From Tetragonia tetragonoides (taxonomy: Eukaryota; Streptophyta; Magnoliopsida; Caryophyllales; Aizoaceae): 64,000 nt of DNA. The position numbers and the translations under genes are program-made. The DNA lies in contig CM076143.1 of assembly GCA_038025085.1 (NCBI GenBank), positions 38,237,001-38,301,000 of the forward strand. Direction: 5' to 3'. The notes under the pieces are model-generated. The model saw only the letters and a list, made by a program, of their open reading frames with translations. It did not search any database and had not been told where the DNA came from. Positions 11,200 to 23,100 of the stretch are shown in pieces (the stretch's first letter is position 1; each line of letters starts with the position of its first letter).

Positions 11200-13184
11200 G
11201 CTTGAGCGGTTATGGGCTGTTGTCCAACATTTCGAAGTGTATCAATACCGTCCCCTTCAAAGCACCATTGTCCTCAAGGGTGCGGCAAGGCAAGAGAAGG
11301 CGTCGAGAAGACATGAGCATACACCAACTGGGCAACCATGATCGTAACAACTTGCGAAAATCCCATGACACTGGACTCATACTCTCTCCACCAGGATCAA
11401 ATATGTAGATGAGGTACTCACGGGATGTATTGAGGATAAGGATGTAAGTGACACCTTGACACCATGTGCTTTGAGAAGGCTTATACCAATCTAAATCAGT
11501 AATTCCTTGAAATGTGGCTCCAGTACTGTTATGTACTTCCTTATGTGAACCACCATCTTCAATTGACATCATGAAGCTAACACCATAGGGATGGCATAAC
11601 AGATTACAAGGTTGAAAGCTTTTATCATCCCAGGCTATGATCCAAGTTCTCACTCCACTATGAAGGGGCTGCATTAACACTTCTCACCCATTAACTCTTG
11701 AACCATTCAATGAGGGCTCACATAGAAAAACCAAGAGCATATCAAGCTGTAAGGCAGTCAGCAATTGTTGAACCCCCACTTCTCTGTATTGAATAGAAGT
11801 ATTACACAAGCCATTCACAAATATTATAATAGGCAGCATGTTGAGTGTAAGAGCAGTATGCAATACTAACCCACCAGGATCAAATACCTTTGACTGCCAT
11901 TATCCCTTCACCAATTATCTTGATTGAAAAATAGTAAGCAGTCCCAACAACATTAATTGTTGTACACATGTTCTGCAACTGAGCAAATTCATCTATTAAA
12001 TCAACATGTAGCTGGTTGTTAGTGCTTCCTTTAGATCTTTGTTCTTGATCACAATTACTAAGCCAACCTCCAGGATCAAAAACATCCATCTCCCTTCCAT
12101 CACCTTTAACCCAAACATGGAAATTTTGGGGTGACATTTCATCTAACAGGTTGTATGCTCTCTTATCTAATAATGGCTCATATTCAGCAATAAGAGCTGG
12201 CTTTAGTGCATGATTTTCTGATGTTAGCTCAAGGAATGGTGGTAATGCATAATATATATTGGAAGTAACATTTGAAGAGAGAATTGGACTGAGGACCATG
12301 GGCCTATTTATGCCATTATGGAGAACATTGGTTTCAGAAACTTCCTTCAAGCTTGGTTCATCAAGTGAAGTGGTCTTATTATAACTCTGCCCATACTCTT
12401 CTTCATCACCCTTACATAAAACTTCACCTTGTTGTGGTTGTGGCATTTCATCAAGCACCTGGTGTGCGTGTTGTGAAAGGGTACTCAAATTGACATAATG
12501 TGATGTAATTATACCCCCTGAGCACTTACTGTTGGGTGATTTAGCCTTCTCATTCAGCTCAAAATTACCATCACCATTCAATACTATGCTCTTTAAGTTT
12601 AGCCAAGCAAAATGCATCATATAATGTTTTTGGCTTGAATAATCTCACACATTTTTCTATATTATCATCTAGCCCATTCAAAAATATGCTAACCATACAA
12701 TTAACTGGCAAATCAAGCTTGCAAAGTACTGTATTAAAAGCGCTTCATAATATGCTTCAACTGATTTAGTCTGTCTCAAAGCCTTAAGCTCTACCAAATC
12801 ATCACCCGCAAATTTTCGTGAATCAAGTTGCGCTAGCTTATGAAGGAATCGATCGGATTTAAATTTCTCAGAATTAGAGTAATTACTGTGAGTGTGCCTG
12901 TTGCCGAAATGCGGACAAGAAGCTTCGCCATAAGGAAACACCACTGAATTGCTCGTTTGCTTTCCGATCGAACCTGAGTACTCGGCTGTTCCATCTATGT
13001 CCAGTTTCAGCGCCAAGTCATTCAGCGATTGCGTTAGCATTAGCAATTCCGACATTAAGGGCCTGATAATCGCTTGGTCTCAACTGGTAAGCTTGTTGCG
13101 ACGACATCGAGGTTCTGTCACAGAGATCAAATTTAGCAGCAATGGAGGATTTCCACAGGTACGAAGATGATTGCTCTGATACCA
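11200..13184 (-). mobile_element. Decayed Ty3/gypsy-type retroelement derivative
   Basis: On the minus strand an initiator-Met primer site (13184-13173) is followed by a gag-like frame at 13055-12678 containing LVELKALRQTKSVEAYYEA, matching the plant Ty3/gypsy capsid pattern (L..LRQTGSV..Y). Downstream frames (12620-11880 and 11680-11210) carry no protease, reverse transcriptase or integrase motif. They contain a (V/I)FDPGG element three times and end with RTLEDNGALKG, which resembles the 3' end of plant gypsy polyproteins (..LEDKG..KG). Several frameshifts are present. It is an internally deleted, rearranged copy. Its 3' LTR was not found between 10.3 and 11.2 kb. Confidence 0.55.
13173..13184 (-). 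promoter_or_regulatory. Primer binding site of the gypsy derivative
   Basis: The minus strand reads TGGTATCAGAGC two bases after the LTR that ends at 13187 (sense end TTAACA). It defines that LTR as the 5' LTR of the downstream gag-like region. Confidence 0.75.
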
Positions 13185-13186
13185 AT

Positions 13187-13814
13187 TGTTAATGACCAAA
13201 GTGGAGAACCATCCCAAAAGACTAGCCTATTAGGTAGTAGAGCTTTTTGGTCTATAAACTCCACATTGGTTGTCCATACAATCGATGTGGGACAAATCCC
13301 ATACCTTGCAACTGATTTCAGTCCATAACATTCGCCCCTCCTTAAGGGCCAACGTCCTCGTAAGTCACGGCCACGTTGGTCACGGCTGGCACTCCCATGC
13401 CACCACTCCGTAGGCCACACTCCGAGGTTGGCTCTGAAATCAGTTGCAAGGTATGGGACTTGTCCCACATCGGTTGTATGGGCAACCAATGTGGGGTTTA
13501 TAGACCAAAGGGGCTCTACCACCTAATAGGCTAGTTTTTTGGGGTGGTTCTCCTCTTTGGTCTGTATCAATTGGTATCAGAGCCAACCTCAGAGTAGTGG
13601 CCCACAGAGTGGTGGCCTGGGAGTGCCAGTCGTGACCAACAAGGACGTTGGCCCTTAAGGAGGGGCGAATGTTATGGACTGAAATCAGTTGCAAGGTATG
13701 GGACTTGTCCCACATCGGTTGTATGGGCAACCAATGTGGGGTTTATAGACCAAAGGGGCTCTACCACCTAATAGGCTAGTCTTTTGGGATGGTTCTCCTC
13801 TTTGGTCTATATCA
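13187..13814. mobile_element. TRIM retrotransposon fold-back cluster with three LTRs
   Basis: Three copies of a roughly 145 bp LTR are present: 13187-13330 (minus), 13434-13569 (plus, first ~10 bases missing) and 13670-13814 (plus). The sense LTR starts TGTTATGGACTG and includes CTTGTCCCACATCGGTTG. The plus copy is a TRIM: LTR, primer site TGGTATCAGAGCC (13572-13584), 100 bp of non-coding interior, LTR. The minus LTR is preceded in sense by the same interior (13433-13331, inverted). The plus TRIM and the minus copy therefore meet head to head near 13431-13440, at a short shared CTGA...TCAG sequence, giving long inverted arms. The minus LTR is also the 5' LTR of the gypsy derivative at its other side. 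Confidence 0.8.
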
Positions 13815-13899
13815 TCAGGTTCAATCAACGAATGGCTCATATATATAGCTTTTGGTGTTTGAGTCGATTACGGAAGTCATATTCCTATTTTGAGGTGGA

Positions 13900-14035
13900 G
13901 TGGTTGTATGAATATGGATATGGGTGCTGAGTCGGGTACGGATACGAATGCGGAGATGGATACAGATATGGATGCGGAGATGGGTGTGGATACGGATATG
14001 AGTGCGGAGACGGTATGGATATGGGATACTATATC
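13900..14035. repeat. Degenerate short-period repeat (GATATGGATGCGGA-like)
   Basis: Variants of GATACGGATATG and ATGCGGAGATGG recur about every 6, 12 or 18 bases. The repetitive peptide frame on the minus strand (alternating S-V-S-A-P-I) is a by-product. Confidence 0.7.
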
Positions 14036-15480
14036 TTTGAAAAGAAAAGGATACGAATACACGTAATAATAAAATAACTTATCGATAATCGAGTCTTGAG
14101 AAGTCGAGTCTTGAGAATGGGCCAACCAAACGCCCCAAGAGTCATTCTTTTTTATTTTTTTGAGGGACATTCTTGTCATTTTTATGAGCTTCTCTGTGGA
14201 GGTCGTGGACGAAAACCTTAAGAGATGGAGAAAATTAAAATGCGAAACAGGGGCAATATTTAGGACACGGGCGTAATATGGGGAAAAGTCGACGAGGTTT
14301 CCTTGCCCTTTTCAATCAAACCTTCAATTCTTTTTTATTATAAGATATAAGAAAAGGAGTAAATCTTAATATTATCAAGATAAGAAAGATAATGTGAACT
14401 AAAAATAATTTAAACATATTATTTTAATTTAATAGTGCATTGTGCATCTCAATAGTTTTTAGGACAAATAATAAATATGTATGTGTAAACATATCTAAGA
14501 AGTATCGGGCAAATATGTTACAAGTATCGGTAACTTATAAGTATCAGATACGGAATATTTTACCTATTCGAGATATCTGTGCAACTTAGGTCACTTGCAT
14601 TACAGTCACTTGCGTTACAGACATGACACATCTCCATATAAAAAGCAGTTTCTAATTTAATTTTTGGAATACTAATTTATGTCCAGTGCTATGCAATGCA
14701 GTGCTTATTTGAAATAAAATATTATTACAAGGTAATTATACTTAAGACATTTATAATAGATTTTATACTAAAAGTAATACTTAAACCTCTCACAGAAATT
14801 TGATAAAAAAAAATAAATCAATAAAAATTCTTACAATAATGCTAAATGTCACTCGTACACTATTTTTTCTAATTTTATAAATAATAAATAATTTGTACAT
14901 GTGTGGAGTTAGTATTTTCTTCCTCCTTCCTGACTCTATTTTTATATTTTGAAATAAAATAATAATAACACCTTATAAATGTAGAGGATGTGGTTCTATC
15001 ATAAAACTTTAAACTGTCCAATTTGCAGGGGATGTTCTGACTTCCATAAACATTTTGTTCTTTAGATCAGAAGTCCTAATTCTATTGTGCTGACGGTTGA
15101 AAAATGAAGAGTAATTTAGAAAAATCTAGGATTAAATACTTATATTATTTTAGATATTTTTAGAGAATTAATAATCAAGGAATATAATTTGTGTAGAAGA
15201 CCCTAGAAAATAAGGGCAAGAACGAAAAATCTAGAGAAAGGTGAAAGGTTATGAATACTAGAGACCCATTTAGAGAGGTTATAAAAGGAGCAGTAGCCCA
15301 TTTAAGTGTGTGGAGTAGTGAGTTGAGTGTGGGAGTGAAAAATGAAAGAAGGCCGGGCTCCCACCAAAATATGAGAGGATGAAGATAAGATTGAAAAGAG
15401 AGATTTTAATCAAATGGCAAACCCCACAGGAGAACTGGATACGTCTTTAACACAATTGGGGCTTCAAGAGGCAACCCTGA
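14036..15480. other. AT-rich intergenic DNA, no gene seen
   Basis: No frames longer than about 100 codons with plausible composition, and no element termini recognised. Confidence 0.5.
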
Positions 15481-15494
15481 ACCTGTAGGAGGAG

Positions 15495-15935
15495 GTGAGA
15501 GATTGTGCGTGGTCACCTAAGCGAGACTTCAAAGGTGCTTTTGCAGCTAGGCTGGGAGTGGAGCTTCTATCAGCTCCATCGATTAGCTCTAGCGCTAATT
15601 TCCATCTTATCAATCATAGGGATGGATGGAGGGTGCGTATTTCTCACTGCTATAGAGAAACGAATAAGGCGGCGGATTGGTTGGCAAACTTGGAGGTCGA
15701 CCTCTCACAACCCATGGAAATCTTCAATACACCACCTGCAGGCTCTTGGGCAAATTTCGTCTGAAGACCTAAGTGGCGTTTCTTGGCCTCGTTGTGTGAG
15801 AGGATATATAGCTGTTTTGTTAGCCTCTGTTTTTTATTGCTTGCTTTAGTTTCTTTCGTGTTCTTTTTGTTTCTGTTCTTGTAGTGATTCTTGTATGGGG
15901 CTTAGTCCCCTCTTCCTCACCAAAAAAAATAAAAA
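15495..15935 (+). pseudogene. L1 LINE 3' end, RNase H-like remnant with A-rich tail
   Basis: The plus-strand frame includes CYRETNKAADWLANL, the conserved C-terminal block of the LINE-encoded RNase H (RVT_3 pattern RE.N..AD.LA). After a frameshift, SSEDLSGVSWPRC follows, a motif also found in the LINE fragment near 40350. The sequence then enters a 3' UTR (CTTAGTCCCCTCTTCCTCAC) and ends in A-rich DNA near 15925. The RT and endonuclease are absent. Confidence 0.75.
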
Positions 15936-17026
15936 ATAAGGTGGAGCTAATTGCTCACACCAAGAGAGATTGTGAAAAGAAAAAGTAGATGAGTGTACAA
16001 ATATATTTTGACTGTACATGTTGTAAAAATACTTTGAATGAATATGAGTACAAATATTTTGGGTCTATTGCATTTTCACTACGCAAAAATTTCATTACCG
16101 ACTAGGTTGAAGACTTGGCTGAGATGATCTATTTTGGTGATTTTGTTTTCAAATCCTTGCTTTGATTTTGTATAACAAAATAGTTGTAAGGTAGATTTGT
16201 TATTGTGATAAGGGATGGAGATTGAAGGCAAACCCTAGTAAGTAGGTGACTCTTTTATCTCCATTTTTTTTTTTTTAAAAAAAGGCAACACAACCAGGTA
16301 ACCTCCGATAATGGAGGTTAACCTAGATGTTTTAACTAAAAGATTAGTGAAGGACTTGATCAAACAATTACAACTAAGAACAAATGAAAAAGAAGCCTAA
16401 AAATGATACAGGTTAGACAAATCTAAAATTGAACCATCTTCATCTTGATCATTAGCTCTAGAAACACAGATGATCAAATTTTAGAATCCTCCAATTACCA
16501 TCAACATACGATTATTTATTTATTTTTTTTCTTCTTTCCTTTTTTGCTTTAGGTTTTTCAGATCTAGAATCCAAAAAACCCCTTGATTCTAAAGGAGATT
16601 CATATTTTTCATACTTAACCTCGAAATCGAACTAGACTGGAACCCAGGAATCAGTGACGGAGAAATGGACGGGCTTCGAGCAACCATGACTTTGAAGATC
16701 GCCGGAGGCAAAGAAGTCGCGCAGGGTCGACGGTAAGTCTTGAAACTGTACCAAGCGCAACCCAGAAAGGGAAGCAAGCCCCTTAATTTCCCGGCCAAAC
16801 GACGACCTCGACGCGAGAGAGGTTTTCAAGATTCTCTCTCCTCCCCCGAGAAGCTTTTCAGATCTGAGTTTTTTTTTTTTTTTTTGGTGGTTTATAATCA
16901 GATCTGAGAACATAGAGGAAGAAGTGAACAAAGTGTGGGCTAAGAAATATTAAAGCTTGAGGATGAAGATGAATGGAGATAGCTTGAGGAGGGCTAGAAA
17001 ATTATTGAGGCGGCTGAAAGAGGGAA
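15936..17026. other. Unresolved intergenic segment
   Basis: Includes an 18-base T run at 16868-16885 and overlapping minus-strand frames at 16931-16589 that look like coding sequence by composition only. I could not match them to a family. They may be a fragment of a captured gene or a LINE 5' region. Confidence 0.35.
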
Positions 17027-17477
17027 AAGCTTTGGGGGAACTGCTCCTTTATCTCCACTGGAGAAATTAGTGGGCTAAGGTTGCATGGTTCTTGATTCAG
17101 TTAGTACAATTTCTATCTTTCTCTTAAATAAATAACTTAAAAAAAAACTAATAAAAATACAAAAATAAGAAAAATAATAGTCTAGCACCTAAAAATGCTA
17201 AGTCATATGAAGATGTGAGGGCAGAACAATAGGTTTGGGTATACTACTCTACTTCTTATTAGAAAAGCTTTGGGGGAATTGCTCCTTTATCTCCATTGTC
17301 TTCTAGGTTGCATGGTTCTTGATTCAGTTAGTATAATTTCTCTCTTTCTATTAAATAAAAAAATAATAAAGATATAAAAATAAGAAAAACAATAGTATAG
17401 CACCTAAAAAGGCTAAGTCATATGAAGATGTGAGGGCAGAACAATAAGTTTGGGTGTATTACTCTATTTCTTATTGT
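17027..17477. repeat. Tandem duplication of about 225 bp
   Basis: Copy 1 (17027-17263) and copy 2 (17264-17477) share AAAGCTTTGGGGGAA.TGCTC, TGCATGGTTCTTGATTCAG and GTCATATGAAGATGTGAGGG. Copy 2 has a short deletion and scattered substitutions. No coding content. Confidence 0.85.
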
Positions 17478-18560
17478 AAACTGGAAGAAGGCAGTACTTT
17501 GTGGATATAATTAAAACTAAAGGTGATAATTTTTTTGACGAACTAACAAGATTATTTTTCAAAAGGCGGTTTCGTGAAAAATAAAAAATAAACATCCTTA
17601 GTTTATAGGTGAAAAACCATTATTATATGTGGATTATTTAAGAAAGAGAAAGATAAGAGTTTAAAGTATGTAGAAAATAAATCACATGCAATATGTTTTA
17701 AAGGTAAAACAAGAAAGTTGACTAGATGAGTGATAAGAAAATCCAAATAGTGTTAAGTACAAATAAAACTAAATTGTAAGATTATTTTGTAAGTCGGTTT
17801 CATACACAACTTCTTGAAATTTAAAAAAGGCGGTTTATTAAAAGAAAAAAGAAGTACATTTTTATATTAAATCATTTTCAAACTGTAGACATTTTGAATT
17901 GCAATATCATGTATACCATTTGTTGCAAATTCACATCCATATCTAAATTTTTACAAGCTAAATCATAGAGTATTTGTTATCATAGAAGTGATGGAAAGTG
18001 GTAGAGAAGGCTCGTGCCACACACCTTGAACAACATGACTACTTTGGTATCACTCAGGTTATTTATTTATTTTTTTGATCCAAATCTCTTAGGTTATTAA
18101 AACAAAACAAAACAGTTAAGAAAAAAAAAATTAAAAAACCAATTTATTTATTTTTTTCCTTTTCAAGAAATGAGCCATAGAGCACGTCAATTTTACCAAT
18201 AATATTTACACCTTCGTTAAATATATATATATATAGTAGTACATAAAGAATCAAAGAGACTAGAATATCCAAGAAAATACAAGCAAACAATTCTTAATTT
18301 CGTTCGAACACTTTTATTTTCCTCCTTGTTTATTTCTGCCAGTGCCATACATTAATCTTTCTTCAATCAAGAAATGATGATAATAGCTGATATTCATCCA
18401 GCAAGAAAATTGAAAATGGTTTGCCAAGGAATAACCAGCAACCACCCATTTTTTCAAATCAAAAAATGTCCCGATCGATGGTTTGCATTTGATTGCAATA
18501 ACACATACTACTTCAGTTCGTATATCTCTTCTATCCATGCAATCTTGGTTTAAGTTAGTT
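17478..18560. other. AT-rich intergenic DNA, no certain gene
   Basis: A plus-strand frame at about 18366-18540 (MMIIADIHPARKLKMV..., then FAFDCNNTYYFSSYIS) ends just before the PCNA-like exons and could be an upstream exon of that locus or of another degraded gene. No family was recognised. Confidence 0.35.
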
Positions 18561-18574
18561 CTTCCACTTCTCAG

Positions 18575-19291
18575 GATGTGGTTGTGCTGTTATAAATTTA
18601 TTTGACAAGGTTCAATCATGGCGGGAGACGAGGTTACGGTTCGATTGAGTATATCTTCGGTTGGACTTTTACAGCTCTCTGTTTCTTGAATAATACAAGT
18701 AAGTATATATATGATCACTTACTGTTTGTTTTTTTTGGTATGTAATTCATCAGGGTTAATTAGTGCTAATAATTACTCCTTATTTGACTGTGATCATATA
18801 TAGATGGTGCACCTACTGATCGAGTTATATGAAATGCCGGTTCGAGTGTCTATACCATTGTCTCCACTAATCCCACGTCATTATGCTCTTGGGGTGAAAG
18901 TCAGTATACCTCTGGTCCTGTACAATATGGCACAAAAAATCCCTAGTAAGAAGCAAACTTCATCCAGAATTCATAATTATTCATTGCATTTATGGTTGTT
19001 AAAATAATCATAATTGTCATTCATTTTGCGTATTGAAACAGTGGAGTTTATCCTAGAAGGAGCATCAATCATACAGTATTCTTGCGTTCAAGAAGTAGAT
19101 GATTTGATAGGGATGGTGTTATTTCTAACCCGCTCTCTCTCAAATCCAAACGTGATGGCGCTACGAGCTCGGATACGTCCTGTAAGCAAACTACTATCAG
19201 TTGTTGGAGCGATGATATATATAGGGGTAAATATAAATGACGTTGCTCGGATGAGGATATGCAGTGATAAAATGATGTTGGAAGCAATAAC
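18575..19291 (+). pseudogene. PCNA-like sliding-clamp gene, 5' part (split by copia insertion)
   Basis: Putative exons are 18575-18698, 18804-18945 and 19042 onward, all with GT-AG junctions. Conceptual fragments align in order with plant PCNA by eye: DEVTVRLSISSVGLLQLSV (PCNA strand with STGFSLQAMD), RHYALGVKVSIPLVLYNMAQ (PCNA HYRCDRNLSMGMNLNNMAK), then SKLLSVVGAMIYIGVNINDV (PCNA ICKDLSSIGDTVVISVTKEG). Identity is low. A frameshift near the start of exon 1 and an in-frame TGA before its donor break the frame. PCNA is the trimeric DNA polymerase clamp. This would be a divergent, probably dead paralogue. Exon 3 is cut at 19291 by the retrotransposon. The family call is inference from motif order only. 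Confidence 0.45.
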
Positions 19292-20087
19292 TGTTGGGGA
19301 AAGCACACAAATACACAAGCGGAAGCAACAAAGACTTTTTCCCCGGTTGTGATGCAAAGATGAGCAATAACCAATTCAAGCAACCAAACAATATTGAACC
19401 AAAATGACAGCAGCAAATGGAACTATAAATCAGCCCAAAAACAGTAAATAAACAAGGAGACGCAAAGATTTACGTGGAAACCCCGATGTGGGGAAAAAAC
19501 CACGGGACCGTTAACAAACGGTGCCAAAACCTCCACTAATCAACAAATTAACAAGTGGGTACAACAATAATTCTTCCCTAGATCAACTAGAGGTATTCAC
19601 AATCATCAAGGATCAACCTTGGCACAACAAGTCTCCCAAATCATCACCCAAAAGAGTGGAAATACAATTTCGTATAAAATAAGAGCTGAATTTAGAAAAC
19701 TGAGTTAGAGAGCTCCAAATGAAATTCTGACCGTTGGATTTGAAGAGGGGGATGTCAGGAACAACGTGCTAAAATCTCGCGACGATCGGAGTTCGTTTGG
19801 TCGTCGATCGGGGCGGATTTCTGGGCTGCCAGCACCAAAATTCGTGGGTGGCTCCTCTTCTCTCTCTCCTCTTCTCTTCTAGACTTTTCTCCTGAATTTT
19901 TTGAGTGTCTAGGCTTTCTCTCTCTTGCACTCAGCCCTTCTAACCTTTTGGCTTATAAGGGAATCCACTTGTGAGTGAATATACGAAATTGCCCTTCACT
20001 TAAACATCATATGGATAACCCATATGGTAAGCAAATATATCCCAAATTAATTGGGTTCTTCCTCCATGTAGGAGGGATACTCCAACA
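19292..20087 (-). repeat. 3' LTR of the copia element (796 bp)
   Basis: Same length and, by eye, same sequence as 24157-24952. In sense orientation it includes CCCCACATCGGGG. Confidence 0.95.
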
Positions 20088-20103
20088 AATCTCCCCCTCA
20101 CTC

Positions 20104-23100
20104 CTACATGGGGGGCTCGACCAAGCCCGCAATCTTTCTACAAACAAGAAGTTTCTCCTTAGGCAAGGCCTTCGTCAACATGTCCGATCCGTTGAGATCG
20201 GTGTGAATCTTCACAAGCTCAAATGACTTGTCTTCTACCGCTTCTCGAATCCAATGATACCTCCTCCGTATGTGTTTGGTTCGGGAATGGTAGGCTGCAT
20301 TCTTGGCAAGGTGGATGGCACTTTGACTATCACAATAAAGAGGGTACTTGTCTTGTTTCAAACCCAACTCCTCTAGAAAATCTCTCATCCAAATAAACTC
20401 CTTGCCAGCTTCAACCGCTGCCATATACTCAGATTCTGTGGTAGACAGAGCAACACACTTTTGCAATTTTGATTGCCATGAAACAGCTCCCCCTGCAATT
20501 GTCATCAAGTATCCGGAGGTAGACTTACTAGCATCAATATCACCTGACAAATCAGCATCTGTGTAGCCATCTAACACAGGTTGTCCGGGACCAAAGCATA
20601 AACACACTCTAGAAGTACCTCTGAGATACCGCATGATCCACTTTACTGCTGCCCAATGCTCCTTACCAGGATTAGACATGAACCTGCTAACAACCCCAAT
20701 GACATGTGCAATGTCTGGCCTAGTGCATACCATGGCATACATCAAACTCCCCACGGCGGATGCATAAGGCACCGTCATCATCTCTTTCTTGTCATTCTCA
20801 CTTGTAGGACACTGGCTGGAGCTTAGCTTCATGTGACCTGCAAGTGGCGAGCTCACGGGTTTAGCTTTGTCCATCTTGAACCTCTCTAGCAGCTTCTGGA
20901 TGTAACTCTCTTGTGATAGCCATATCTTCTTGTTCTTCCTATCACGAGAGATACGCATGCCCAAAATTTGCTTTGCAGGGCCAAGGTCCTTCATTGCAAA
21001 GGACTTGCTCAAGGCACTCTTCAGGTTGGCAATCTTCTCCTTATCCTGTCCAACAATCAACATGTCATCCACATAAAGTAAGAGAATGAGAAAATCACCT
21101 CCGGCGTAATGCTTCACAAACACACATGAATCTGCATGTGTCTTGTGGAAACTGTGGTCTTTCATGAAAGACTCAAACTTCTTGTACCATTGTCGAGGTG
21201 CTTGTTTCAAGCCATATAAACTCTTTTTCAAACGGCATACAAGCTTCTCACTTCCCTTCTCTTGGAAACCTTCTGGTTGCTCCATGTAGATTTCCTCCTC
21301 TAAGTCACCATGGAGGAAAGCAGTCTTCACATCAAGTTGTTCCAACTCCAAATCCATGCTAGCAGCTAAGCCAAGAACAACTCTAACAGAAGACATCTTT
21401 ACAACTGGAGAGAAAATCTCTTCAAAGTCTATGCCTTTCTTTTGACCTGAGCCTTTCACCACCAAACGTGCCTTGTACCTAGGTGGTGAACCATCTTCTC
21501 CAGTTTTCAGTCTGTACACCCATTTGTTCTTGAGTGCTCTCTTGCCCTTAGACAACTCCACTAAGTCATATGTGTGGTTCTCATGCAAGGATTTCATCTC
21601 ATCTTGCATGGCATTATACCACTCCTTGCAGTGCTCATGTGACATAGCCTCCTCATAGCTTTCAGGTTCTCCCCCGTCGGTCATCAACACATACTCATCT
21701 GCTGGATATTTAGAGGTAGGCTGTCTCTCTCTGGTGGATCTTCTCAACTGTGGTTCTGGTTGTACATGGGGTTCTTCTTCATGTGTATGATCTGGTGGTG
21801 GCTGAACATCATCACCATCATCACTGTTATGATCATCATTGCCATCTTCCTGTTGTTCTCCCCCTTGAACTCTAGGAGTTACTTCAGGAAATATTGGATC
21901 TGAGTTGGCGCTGTCACTAGGAGAAGGCTCTGGTTGTTTCTTCTTCTCACAATCTGCAAAGGTTTTGTCTTCAAAGAACACTACATCTCTGCTTCTAATC
22001 ACTTTCCTGCTAACTGGATTCCACAATCTGTACCCAAACTCATCCTCTGAGTACCCTAGGAAGATGCATGGCTTTGTCTTGCTATCAAGCTTGGACCTCT
22101 CATCTCTGGGAATATGAACATATGCAAGGCACCCAAAGACTCTCAGGTGGCTGAATGATACCTCTTTACCAGTCCATACTCTCTGCGGAACATCTCCATT
22201 AAGAGGAACTGAAGGTGACCGGTTGATGAGGTACACTGCTGTAAACATTGCCTCGGCCCAAAAAATCCTAGGCAGCTTCGCATGAGAGAGCATACATCGA
22301 ATTCTTTCTTCAATTGTTCTGTTCATTCTCTCTGCAAGTCCATTCAGCTGAGGTGTCTTGGGAACTGTCTTCTCAAGCCTGATGCCCTGTACTTTGCAAT
22401 ACTCTTCAAATGGACCCCTGTACTCTCCACCATTGTCAGCTCTAACACACTTGAGCTTCCGGCCTGTTTCTCTCTCAACTCTGGCCTGGAACTGCTTGAA
22501 AAACTGTAGTACCTGGTCTTTGGTTTTCAACACAAAAGCCCACAGTTTTCTAGAATAATCATCAATAAAAGTAACAAAATAAAGTGCACCGCTATGTGAC
22601 TTAGTATCCATAGAACATACATCAGTGTGAACAAGATCTAATGCATGTTTTCTTCTAGATGGGGGACGAGTATGAAATGCTGCCCTATGTTGTTTTCCAG
22701 CTAAACAATCAACACAGGGTTTCAAGGACATACCTTGAACATCAGGAAGGAGTTGCTTCTTAGCAAGCATTTGCATACCTCTTTCACTCATGTGACCAAG
22801 TCTCTTGTGCCATAACTCGCTGGAGGAATCATCAACTGCGTGTACTTCTCCTTTGCACAACTTAGCTTGCATCACATACAAGGATCTCTGCTTGCTCCCA
22901 CGAGCCACAATCAAACTTCCTTTGATAAGCTTGCACTTTCCACCACCAAAGTTGCTGGAGTAACCAGCATCATCGAGCAACCCAGGAGATATCAAATTCA
23001 GCCGAATGTCTGGAACATGTCGGACATCTCTCAACACCAAACTGCAACCTGTGGATGTCTCCAAACACACTGTACCCATGCCTACAATCTTGGATGAGCC

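Noticed and set aside
13877..14179. Repetitive Ser/Val/Ala/Pro peptide on the minus strand
   Set aside because: It is the translation of a degenerate short-period DNA repeat.
16589..16931. Overlapping minus-strand frames that look coding
   Set aside because: No family recognised, no splice context, and a T run interrupts the region; left as unresolved.
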